Origin: Defluviitoga tunisiensis
Lineage (GTDB): Bacteria; Thermotogota; Thermotogae; Petrotogales; Petrotogaceae
Reading direction: 5' to 3'
Assembly: GCF_000953715.1 (NCBI RefSeq)
Contig: NZ_LN824141.1
Span: 1,738,501-1,802,500, forward strand
DNA: 64,000 nt
In this document: in pieces, positions 48,113-55,808 of the stretch
How the letters are laid out: the number at the start of each line of letters is the position of its first letter
Position numbering within the stretch: the stretch's first letter is position 1
Notes under the pieces: model-generated
The model's database searches: none
What the model was told of the DNA's origin: nothing
The model's input: only the letters and a program-made list of their open reading frames with translations
Position numbers and translations under genes: made by a program

Positions 48113-48871
48113 ATGACAGATTTAGCCAAAAAATGTGCAGAACTAATTTACAGATCGAAAAATATAGCTGTATTAAGTGGAGCAGGTATGTCAACAAATT
48201 CTGGCATACCTGACTTCCGAGGACCTAATGGAATATACACAAGAGCAAACATACAAAATCCCGAAAGCATATTTGATATAGATTACTTCTACGAAGACCC
48301 TTCTTTATTCTACAAATTTCACAAAACCTTTCTAGAAATGATTCAACAAGCAGAACCAACTTTCACGCATAAATTTCTAGTTCAAATAGAAGAGGAAAAC
48401 AAACTTTCAGGCATAATAACCCAAAATATAGACTCATTACACCAAAAAGCCGGTTCAAAAAAAGTATACGAAATACACGGAGGATGTTGGGACAATTACT
48501 GTTTAAAATGTGGAAAACATTACACACAGGCAGACTTAAGCAAAAAAATGCAGCAAGAAAGCATACCAAAATGTGATAAATGTGGAGGAATTATAAAACC
48601 TGACATCGTCTTTTTTGGTGAACCTGTAAAATATCTAGGTGTTTCAGAAAAAATAATGACACGTTCAGACTTAGTACTTGTCCTTGGCTCATCATTAACT
48701 GTTATGCCAGCTGCTTTTTTACCTTCGCTCACCAAAGGAAAAATAGTTGTAGTAACAAAAGGGACTGTCTCAACTTCATACTTACCTCAAGATAAGGGTG
48801 CATTTATAGTAAATGAAGATCTAGATACATTTTTCATAGAAGTTGCTGAAGAATACGAAAAAATGAAATAA
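48113..48871 (+). CDS. cobB: NAD-dependent protein deacylase, Sir2 family
   Basis: This protein removes acyl groups from lysines using NAD+. It has GAGMSTNSGIPDFRG, TQNIDSLHQKAG, catalytic His in EIHGG, zinc cysteines in CLKC and CDKC, and VLGSSLTVMPAA. The 252-residue length resembles Thermotoga Sir2. It lies directly after the repeat array, preceded by agaggtga, with no obvious promoter, so it may be co-transcribed with the P-loop gene. Confidence 0.95.
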   Translation: MTDLAKKCAELIYRSKNIAVLSGAGMSTNSGIPDFRGPNGIYTRANIQNPESIFDIDYFYEDPSLFYKFHKTFLEMIQQAEPTFTHKFLVQIEEENKLSGIITQNIDSLHQKAGSKKVYEIHGGCWDNYCLKCGKHYTQADLSKKMQQESIPKCDKCGGIIKPDIVFFGEPVKYLGVSEKIMTRSDLVLVLGSSLTVMPAAFLPSLTKGKIVVVTKGTVSTSYLPQDKGAFIVNEDLDTFFIEVAEEYEKMK

Positions 48872-48926
48872 CAAATAACAAGTAAAATTCATACAATATA
48901 TTCTTATAGAAGCTAGAGCCAAAAAA

Positions 48927-48952
48927 GTAAGATGACTTACAGGGTTGTCTTA
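48927..48952 (+). promoter_or_regulatory. Leader with alternative hairpins before the BMP gene
   Basis: gtaag (48927) can pair with cttac at 48936-48940 or with the cttac at 48948-48952, so two mutually exclusive stems exist 40-60 nt before the start codon. This could be an attenuation-type control or the remains of a terminator. It does not match the purine riboswitch pattern. Evidence is pairing only. Confidence 0.25.
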
Positions 48953-48990
48953 CAGATTGCAATTATAATTACTAGAAGGAGGCAAGTAAC

Positions 48991-50091
48991 ATGAAAAAGT
49001 TAATCAGTATGGTGTTAACTGTTGTCATGCTACTCTCAGTTTCTTTTGCATTCAAAGCAACTATGGTAACTGACGTAGGAGGAATCGGTGACAAATCCTT
49101 TAACGACGGAACATGGCAAGGTGTCTTAAGAGCAAGAGACGAACTTGGTATAGAAATTGAGGTACTCGTTTCAAAAGAACAAACAGATTACCTTCCAAAT
49201 TTAACCAGTGCAGCAAATAACTCTGATGTTGTCATTGCTGTTGGATTTATGATGACAGACGTTCTCTTTAATGTAGCTCCTCAATTCCCTGATATAAAAT
49301 TTATAGGAATAGACATAGAACCTTCTCCTGGACAAATCATACCATCCAACGTTGCTTGCTACGTCTTTAACGAACACGAAGCAAGCTTTGCAGCAGGATA
49401 TCTCGCTGCATCAACCACAAAAACTGGAAAAGTTGGATTTGTTGGTGGTGTTGCAGTACCTGCAGTAACTAAATTTGAGGCTGGTTATCTTGCAGGCGTT
49501 AAAGTATACAACGAAATTCATAATGATAATGTCCAAGTCCTATCTGGATATGCAAACACATTCAATGATCCCGCTTTAGGAAAGAACATGGCATTAACTC
49601 AAATGGAACAAGGTGCAGATATTATATTCCATGCAGCAGGTCCAACAGGAAATGGAGTAATTAGCGCAGCTCATGAAAAAGGAGCCTCACTCTTAGGTTT
49701 ACCATCAAACGCCCCTTTAGAAAAAATAATTGACAAATATTATGAAGTAGGAAAAAATTATTTTGCAATAGGTGTAGATGTTGATCAAGATCATATGGCT
49801 CCAGGATATGTTTTAACCTCTGCAATGAAAAGAGTCGATACCGCAGCGTTTGAAGGAATAAGAAGCGCACTTTCCGCAAGAACATTCTCTTCAGGATTAC
49901 AAAGATTAGGCTTAAAAGACGATGGAGCAAGTATTACTCCAATGAAATACACAAGAAGCATGGTTCCTTTAAGATTTTTTGCTGAAATCGAATATCTAAA
50001 TTATCTAATAAAACAAGGTGAATTAGAAGTACCTTCAGAACCAAGCAAAATAGGAGCCTTTGAAGTACCCAAAATCACTTTTCCATTTTAA
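48991..50091 (+). CDS. BMP family periplasmic binding protein (PnrA/Med type, nucleoside binding)
   Basis: This is the secreted component of a nucleoside ABC importer. A signal peptide spans residues 1-20 (MKKLISMVLTVVMLLSVSFA) with no lipobox Cys. The mature start FKATMVTDVGGIGDKSFND, the middle KVGFVGGVAVPAVTKFEAGY and the C-terminal VDQDHMAPG motif are characteristic. No permease or ATPase gene is adjacent; punA-hpt at 36-38 kb could use the imported nucleosides. It ends in a terminator. Confidence 0.92.
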   Translation: MKKLISMVLTVVMLLSVSFAFKATMVTDVGGIGDKSFNDGTWQGVLRARDELGIEIEVLVSKEQTDYLPNLTSAANNSDVVIAVGFMMTDVLFNVAPQFPDIKFIGIDIEPSPGQIIPSNVACYVFNEHEASFAAGYLAASTTKTGKVGFVGGVAVPAVTKFEAGYLAGVKVYNEIHNDNVQVLSGYANTFNDPALGKNMALTQMEQGADIIFHAAGPTGNGVISAAHEKGASLLGLPSNAPLEKIIDKYYEVGKNYFAIGVDVDQDHMAPGYVLTSAMKRVDTAAFEGIRSALSARTFSSGLQRLGLKDDGASITPMKYTRSMVPLRFFAEIEYLNYLIKQGELEVPSEPSKIGAFEVPKITFPF

Positions 50092-50112
50092 TATCTAATT
50101 ATTCATATTTAA

Positions 50113-50146
50113 AATTATTCCCTGCTTAAGCAGGGAATTTTTACTT
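50113..50146 (+). terminator. Intrinsic terminator after the BMP gene
   Basis: The inverted repeat attccctgctt/aagcagggaat is followed by TTTTTA. It separates the plus-strand block from the convergent minus-strand symporter gene, whose stop is at 50175, and could work in both directions because A residues flank the left arm. Confidence 0.9.
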
Positions 50147-50174
50147 TAATTTTATAAAATTATAAAATCTTATT

Positions 50175-51488
50175 CTAAGAAGAAGTCTCATTATCTAAAT
50201 CTTGAACGTCTGAATCATTGAAATCTACAAAAAAAGAGATAATAAAGGCAACAAGCATTAAAACGGCAGGAAAGAAAGACACCATAAAACGAGATGCAAT
50301 ATCTGGATGAGTCCCTGGATTATTTGCATCAACAAACCCAAATATCGCCGCAATTAATAGCAAAACCAAGCTTTTTGCTAATCCTGATAAATGGACAATA
50401 AATTGAAGGGCACTAAAATACATACCTTCTCTTCTAAGGTTCGAAACCTTCGAATCAATATCTATGACTTTAGAAAAGACAAGATCTATGTTAATAATGA
50501 CACCAGCTAATACAACTCCAGTAAAAATTCCAGCCACCATAGACACAATTAATGTGTGCACAAAAAGAAACGGAACAAGTGATATTCCGAGGAAAATCAA
50601 TGAAACCCTCCAAGTTTTCAACGATCCAAACTTGTTAATTAGCCATGTCCATAAAAACATAGCAGGAATTGCCGAAACAAAAACCGCGGCAGTTAAAAAT
50701 GCTGCATTCCCTTCACTTAGTTCTAATGCATATTTTACAAAATAAGGGATACTGAGCAATAAAAGAGCGGACGAAGCTTGAAAAAAGAAGTTAGAGAAAC
50801 CCACCGCCCAAAAATTTTTATTCTTTCCCACTGCTTTTAGAGTTTCTTTTAAAGAGGGGATCTGACTCTCCGTATATTCAGGTCTTTCATGGGAAGAAAA
50901 AGTAGCAATTGCGTAAAAAAACATTCCTATTAATACCATGAAAGTGGCGGTTATTGTATAACCGTATGTTTGAATCATTATAGGAGCTAGCGTTACTCCA
51001 ATTATCATACCAACAATTTGAAAAGCTTGTCTTAAAGCATTAACATGCGTGCGAGATTTTTCCTCAATAAATAATTCTGGAAATAGGGCATAATAATTAA
51101 CATCTATAATAGTTCTTAAGGTCTCTGTAAGAATAGAAAAAAATGCAAAATAAATAATCAGGGAAGTAGTGTTTTGAACAAGTTTATGTGGAGAAAACAA
51201 CATAATGTAAGATAAACAAAACAAAGGCATTCCTACGATCATCCAAGGTTTTCGTCTTCCTATTTTTGTTCGGGTACGATCGGAAAGATATCCAAAAAGA
51301 GGATCATTAACAGCATCCCATATGGTAGCAAAAAGTGTAATTAATGAAATCTTAGCTAAAGGTATTCCCAACTCAATATTGTAAAAAAACACTAAAAAAG
51401 TATCTATCATGCGGCCTGGAATCATCGTACCAAGCATTCCTAAAGCATACAGAAGAGGGCGTGTTTTACGATAAGACTTTTCATTCAT
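50175..51488 (-). CDS. GPH-family sugar:cation symporter (MelB-like)
   Basis: This is a secondary transporter for glycosides, pentosides or hexuronides. The 437-residue protein has about twelve membrane segments and the GPH signature DAVNDPLFGYLSDRTRTKIGRRKPWMI, with an N-terminal basic stretch. The substrate cannot be told. It is followed upstream on the same strand by a lipocalin-like protein and an MFS transporter, each with a gap and its own ribosome site. Confidence 0.85.
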   Translation of the reverse strand: MNEKSYRKTRPLLYALGMLGTMIPGRMIDTFLVFFYNIELGIPLAKISLITLFATIWDAVNDPLFGYLSDRTRTKIGRRKPWMIVGMPLFCLSYIMLFSPHKLVQNTTSLIIYFAFFSILTETLRTIIDVNYYALFPELFIEEKSRTHVNALRQAFQIVGMIIGVTLAPIMIQTYGYTITATFMVLIGMFFYAIATFSSHERPEYTESQIPSLKETLKAVGKNKNFWAVGFSNFFFQASSALLLLSIPYFVKYALELSEGNAAFLTAAVFVSAIPAMFLWTWLINKFGSLKTWRVSLIFLGISLVPFLFVHTLIVSMVAGIFTGVVLAGVIINIDLVFSKVIDIDSKVSNLRREGMYFSALQFIVHLSGLAKSLVLLLIAAIFGFVDANNPGTHPDIASRFMVSFFPAVLMLVAFIISFFVDFNDSDVQDLDNETSS

Positions 51489-51736
51489 AATCTTCTCGCC
51501 TCACTTTTTTACCCATATTTTATATCACATTAACTTTTTCCTTCTTTCAAAAAAACCTTCAATTTCTTTATTTTTATGGATATTTGGAAATCTCGAGAAG
51601 ATGAGTTGAAAAAGATACTTTCATTTTTATTGTTTTAAAACTAAAATTCATATTATATAAATTTATTTACCTCAAAATAAGCGCCTTTTTTATGCTTAAT
51701 ATGAAAAATTCTATATCCAGCAAAATTAAAAAAAAT

Positions 51737-52819
51737 CTAAACGTGAAACAGATATTCCATTGTACCACTACCTTTAGTTTCTTTTCCTTTCCATTTTCCA
51801 TCTGCTTCAAGTACATAATTAGCTATATACTCATTAGTTGGACCTATATTACCTCCCCATGAAAGATGAGTTTTCTTTTTTACAATAAAATCAAAAGGTT
51901 CACCAACAACTCTCCACTTCACAGGTATTTCCGTATTAATTGTTTCATCATGTACATATTCTATTTCTTCGATTTTAAACTCATCGCGCAAAAAATGGTA
52001 CCATTTTCCTTCCATTAAGGCAGCTCCTTCCCCAGCTTCTATTATCCCCTCTTTTCCCATTGTAATAGGATGATGGAAAAGATGAAGGGTACCCTCTGGA
52101 AATTGCAAATTCAACCATCTCCAACAATGAATATTGTATCCAGAAAATATACCAAGACTGTGTTCAACAATACCCCGACCATCTTTTATTTCAATTTCTT
52201 TTCCTTGAACTTCTATTTTTCCAGTTACCTTAATAGCAAAGATATCGTATGCCTTTTGAGCAATAGAAGGAGTTAGTGCCATCTTACCGTTAAAGTATGT
52301 AATCACGCCATCTTCTAATGGATCATATTTAAGATGGCCAGAAATGTTATTTTTTCTATCAACGAAATACAGGGAATATCCTGTAGAAATTTCGCCATCA
52401 AATATCATTTCAAATTCATCGACATGTACTTCCTGATGAAAGTTGTGTTTCGACGTCTGGAAAATAGCTTTAGAAAATTTTTTCTCCCATCTTCCAGATG
52501 TAAATTTCGTTGAAATGAAAAAAGAATCTAAAAATGAAAAACGAAGCTGAGGAGAATTGACCCAGAACAGTCTAAAAACACTGTCTATAGGCATCATACC
52601 ATTTTCAGAATTAAACATTAAATAAATCATACCTTCTTCCATTGGTCCACCGGTTTCTTCAAAATCTGGGACAACACAACGATTGAAACGTTCGATAGAA
52701 TTAACAAATTTTTCTATCTCTTCTTTATCTACCTTTTTCATTTTCGACAACAATCTTGCATTCCTTAAAAGAAAACCTAACCTTGGTTTGGGAGAAGCCT
52801 CTTCACTTGAATTCAACAT
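51737..52819 (-). CDS. Lipocalin-like protein of the CrtC/AttH type (tentative)
   Basis: The 360-residue protein has no signal peptide and a beta-rich body. The segment GRGIVEHSLGIF followed by HCWRWLNLQF resembles the G-EH-WG and RW-W motifs of CrtC/AttH-like hydratase families. No known catalytic set is confirmed. The best start is ATG 52819 (MLNSSEE) after gaggaggag; the longer frame adds 12 residues upstream of this ribosome site. It lies between two transporter genes on the same strand, suggesting a shared substrate, which is unproven. Confidence 0.55.
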   Translation of the reverse strand: MLNSSEEASPKPRLGFLLRNARLLSKMKKVDKEEIEKFVNSIERFNRCVVPDFEETGGPMEEGMIYLMFNSENGMMPIDSVFRLFWVNSPQLRFSFLDSFFISTKFTSGRWEKKFSKAIFQTSKHNFHQEVHVDEFEMIFDGEISTGYSLYFVDRKNNISGHLKYDPLEDGVITYFNGKMALTPSIAQKAYDIFAIKVTGKIEVQGKEIEIKDGRGIVEHSLGIFSGYNIHCWRWLNLQFPEGTLHLFHHPITMGKEGIIEAGEGAALMEGKWYHFLRDEFKIEEIEYVHDETINTEIPVKWRVVGEPFDFIVKKKTHLSWGGNIGPTNEYIANYVLEADGKWKGKETKGSGTMEYLFHV

Positions 52820-52879
52820 ATTAATCTCCTCCTCTTGAAATATGTTATTTCTCAAATTAGGATTTTTAAAAATCCTGAT

Positions 52880-54160
52880 TCATTTCAACGATTCTTCGCT
52901 AAACTTCACTTCTTTGTGATTTTTTCTTTCAAGAACGATAGCTAAATAGTAAGTGAAAATTGCGCCAATAACAAAAAGTATTAAATTTACTACAAAAGGT
53001 AACCCACGCCATTTCTCAGAAAGAAGTCCCGCTATCCATCCAAAAGGCGAAGTTAATCCGATCATGATCACATGTAAGATTGCCATAATCCTTGCTCGCT
53101 CTTTTGGATCAACAGTAATAACTGTAAGTGAGTCTGTAAGAGGATTAATAAGAGATAAACTGAGCGCTTCTAATAACGTACTGATAACTAAAATTGCATA
53201 CCCTTTGAAAGGAGTGCTAATTAACAATAATTGGCTAACTACAAAGGTTCCAAATCCTGTTAAAAGTGGATACTTAAACCGTTCAACATTAATTTTTGGA
53301 ACCACAATGAAAAAAAGAACTAAAACGGTTGCAGATCGCAAAAGATGAAACAACGACACATTTTGAACAGGAATACCTACTTTTTCTGTAATAAAAAGTG
53401 GCCAAAATGTATTATTTATCATATTAACTATACTCATAACCAACAATATTCCAAAAGCTAACAACGTTTCAGGAGAATTTTTAATAATTTTGAATACATC
53501 GCCGTATTGCTTCAACAAAGAAAATACACTTTCATCTTTTGTTTCTTCTATTCTTCGTTGACCTTGTTTAGTTTCATGTGAAAATATATACAAAATAACA
53601 AATTTTAGCGTCATCATAACAAAAGCGATTAAATACAAAATCCTTACAGCAGGTACAACACTAAACTTTCCCACAAATACTCCTGCAATAGGTGCAAAAA
53701 AAGCGGCTATTAATCCTGAAATATGCACCCAAGAATAAATATGTACTAACTTTTCTTCTTGTGCATCCTCAACCATTAAACACATCCAAGAATTAGCAGT
53801 TACCCTATGAACACTATTGATTATAGCAGCTATTAAAAAATACGTAAAGTTTTTTGCAAAAGCCCAAATTAAACACGGAACACTCCAGGCTATAATATCA
53901 AATATAAAAGTTGTTTTCCTTCTGCCTAGTTTATCAGTAATCGCTCCACTCAACAAGGCAAATAAAATCTGAAAAACCAATCCTATACTCGTTATAATAC
54001 CAATCTGCACATCTCCTAGACCTAACGAATGCATGTATATCGAAGCATATGGCAAATATAAATTATACGGTATACCCCATAAAGGCTCAGTTAGTACACA
54101 AACTTTTGGATTACCTTTTAAATTTATTAAGGTATCAACCATAGGATGACGTTTTTTCAA
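52880..54160 (-). CDS. MFS transporter
   Basis: The 426-residue protein has about twelve membrane helices in two halves. The loop GAITDKLGRRKTTFI is the classic MFS motif A between helices 2 and 3. Substrate unknown. A basic tail (ERKNHKEVKFSEESLK) ends the protein. It lies 60 nt upstream of the lipocalin-like gene in the same direction. Confidence 0.9.
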   Translation of the reverse strand: MKKRHPMVDTLINLKGNPKVCVLTEPLWGIPYNLYLPYASIYMHSLGLGDVQIGIITSIGLVFQILFALLSGAITDKLGRRKTTFIFDIIAWSVPCLIWAFAKNFTYFLIAAIINSVHRVTANSWMCLMVEDAQEEKLVHIYSWVHISGLIAAFFAPIAGVFVGKFSVVPAVRILYLIAFVMMTLKFVILYIFSHETKQGQRRIEETKDESVFSLLKQYGDVFKIIKNSPETLLAFGILLVMSIVNMINNTFWPLFITEKVGIPVQNVSLFHLLRSATVLVLFFIVVPKINVERFKYPLLTGFGTFVVSQLLLISTPFKGYAILVISTLLEALSLSLINPLTDSLTVITVDPKERARIMAILHVIMIGLTSPFGWIAGLLSEKWRGLPFVVNLILFVIGAIFTYYLAIVLERKNHKEVKFSEESLK

Positions 54161-54577
54161 TATTAAAGCTCTCCTGTATTTTTATAATAAAAAAAACAAT
54201 TATTTAGATTATATCTAAATTTATTACAAATATCAAGTTGAAAGCAAGTAAACAACATGCTATTAATATATACATTGAATTAAAATAATTACCTATTCAA
54301 AGAATATCGTAAACAAATAATAAATAGTTTATAAAAACAATCTAAATCTTAATATTATTAACATAATATTCTAAATACTGTAACTCAAAGTTATTTATAA
54401 ATAAATAAATATATTACATAATAGAATATACCTATAAATATTTTTCTCTTTTAATTTATGCCTTTAATTTCATAAAACAGATTATAAAAAGACGTATGGC
54501 AATAGAAAAGATCAGCTCTCAGTATTTAGTTCTAAAAAGCTTTGAAGTACCAAAAAAACTTGGGAGGTGAATCGTAA
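54161..54577. other. AT-rich divergent intergenic region
   Basis: These 417 nt between the minus-strand MFS gene and the plus-strand secreted-protein gene contain no open frame of note, no copy of the hairpin repeat and no RNA structure I can name. The DNA is very AT-rich. Near the right end, a strong gggaggtga (about 54562) is the ribosome site of the secreted protein. Both promoters presumably lie here, but no convincing -35/-10 pair was found. Confidence 0.6.
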
Positions 54578-55069
54578 ATGAAAAAGTATCTATCTGTTTT
54601 TATTATCACAATGATTTTGTGTATGGCAGGACTTGTTTTTGGACAATTAACAGCAGACTGGAATCCTGGAAATACACTAACAGTTAATGCAGAAGGCGAA
54701 CCTTGGGCAACTGTAGATCTCAGTACTACAGCAGTTACGTTAACTTATTCAACAACTATAACAGAGGGTTCTGTAGTAGGTACTGTAGATGGACAACCCT
54801 TTACCTTAACCATTGATACCAATGTTAGCTACGTGATTACAGCAGAATTTACTGCTGATACAACCTATTTCTCCGGCAAAACTGTAAAACTTATGTTCGG
54901 TGAAGTAGATCTCCTTACATCACCAAATTCAATCACAGGTGAACCTACTCAAGACGCATCAGATGTACATACTCTTACTGTCGCACCAGTAAATGTTTCT
55001 GATCTCAAATATTTTAGAGGTCAAGTAGAAATCGGAACCATTACCTTCACTGTTGCAGAACAGCAATAA
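54578..55069 (+). CDS. Small secreted beta-rich protein, function unknown
   Basis: The 163-residue protein has a clear Sec signal peptide (residues 1-22; cleavage probably after VFG or FGQ). The mature part is rich in Thr, Val and Ser, has no cysteine, and alternates short strands (LTYSTTITEGSVVGTVDGQP, FTLTIDTNVSYVITAEF), suggesting a small Ig-like or jelly-roll domain. It may be a surface or toga protein. It stands alone with a strong ribosome site and a terminator-like hairpin, so it could be well expressed. Confidence 0.75.
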   Translation: MKKYLSVFIITMILCMAGLVFGQLTADWNPGNTLTVNAEGEPWATVDLSTTAVTLTYSTTITEGSVVGTVDGQPFTLTIDTNVSYVITAEFTADTTYFSGKTVKLMFGEVDLLTSPNSITGEPTQDASDVHTLTVAPVNVSDLKYFRGQVEIGTITFTVAEQQ

Positions 55070-55103
55070 TATCACATCTTTCTACAAATAAAATTGTGTA
55101 AAT

Positions 55104-55138
55104 TCCCCTTCAAGGATCTTATTTGTTCTTGAAGGGGG
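55104..55138. terminator. Hairpin terminator between convergent genes
   Basis: The arms ccccttcaag and cttgaagggg pair over 10 bp around a 13-nt loop, between the stop of the secreted-protein gene and the stop of pcm. The right flank lacks a long T-run, but the left side has aaatt on the opposite strand, so it may serve the minus strand better. Confidence 0.7.
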
Positions 55139-55160
55139 TTGGTCTAAACAACATTACATT

Positions 55161-55808
55161 CTATCCACTCCAGCCATACTCGCCAACAAGTGGAACAAAA
55201 GTACATCCTCCTGCAAATTCCTTTTTCATACTTAAATCTTCCATTTTAGTAACTATCAATAAAGTTTGATAATGTCTTGACCCTACTGGAATAACCATTC
55301 TTCCGCCAACTTTTAATTGATTAAATAATGGTTCAGGAACGTCAGGTGCCCCTGCAGAAACAATAATTTTATCAAAACTAATATCCTCTTCTGGCCATCC
55401 TTTTGTTCCGTCTCCAACATAAATTTTTATATTCTTATAATCCAAGTCTTCGAGTATTTCTTTAGCCCTTTTAGCTAAAGTTTCACTCCTTTCTATCGAA
55501 TACACAAATTTGACTATTTCAGCTAATAATGCTGTTTGATAACCAGACCCTGTACCAATTTCCAAAACAACATCATTTTCATCTAAATTCAAATGTTGCA
55601 ACATTAAAGCAATCATATACGGTTGAGAAATAGTCTGCCCCTCCCCGATGGGTAAAGGACAATCTTCATATGCGTACTCTTTAACATTCTCAGGCACAAA
55701 AAGATGCCTCTCCACTTTTAGAAAAGCATCCAAAACCTTCCTATCAGTTATCCCTCTTAGTTCAAGCTGTTCATGAACCATTCTCTTACGTGCTAGCTCA
55801 AAATCCAT
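55161..55808 (-). CDS. pcm: Protein-L-isoaspartate O-methyltransferase
   Basis: Pcm repairs isoaspartyl residues in aged proteins, useful at high temperature. It has GEGQTISQPYMIALML, VLEIGTGSGYQTALL (SAM motif I) and IIVSAGAPDVPEPL. At 215 residues the length is normal. Its ATG overlaps the stop of the nfn gene by one base, so translation is coupled. Confidence 0.95.
   Translation of the reverse strand: MDFELARKRMVHEQLELRGITDRKVLDAFLKVERHLFVPENVKEYAYEDCPLPIGEGQTISQPYMIALMLQHLNLDENDVVLEIGTGSGYQTALLAEIVKFVYSIERSETLAKRAKEILEDLDYKNIKIYVGDGTKGWPEEDISFDKIIVSAGAPDVPEPLFNQLKVGGRMVIPVGSRHYQTLLIVTKMEDLSMKKEFAGGCTFVPLVGEYGWSG

Noticed and set aside
47884-48197. Two overlapping minus-strand open frames of about 80 codons
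   Set aside because: They run through the tandem repeat array on the strand opposite to both neighbours and encode internally repeated sequence (GRGLRPVTVINSK). They are products of the repeat, not genes.
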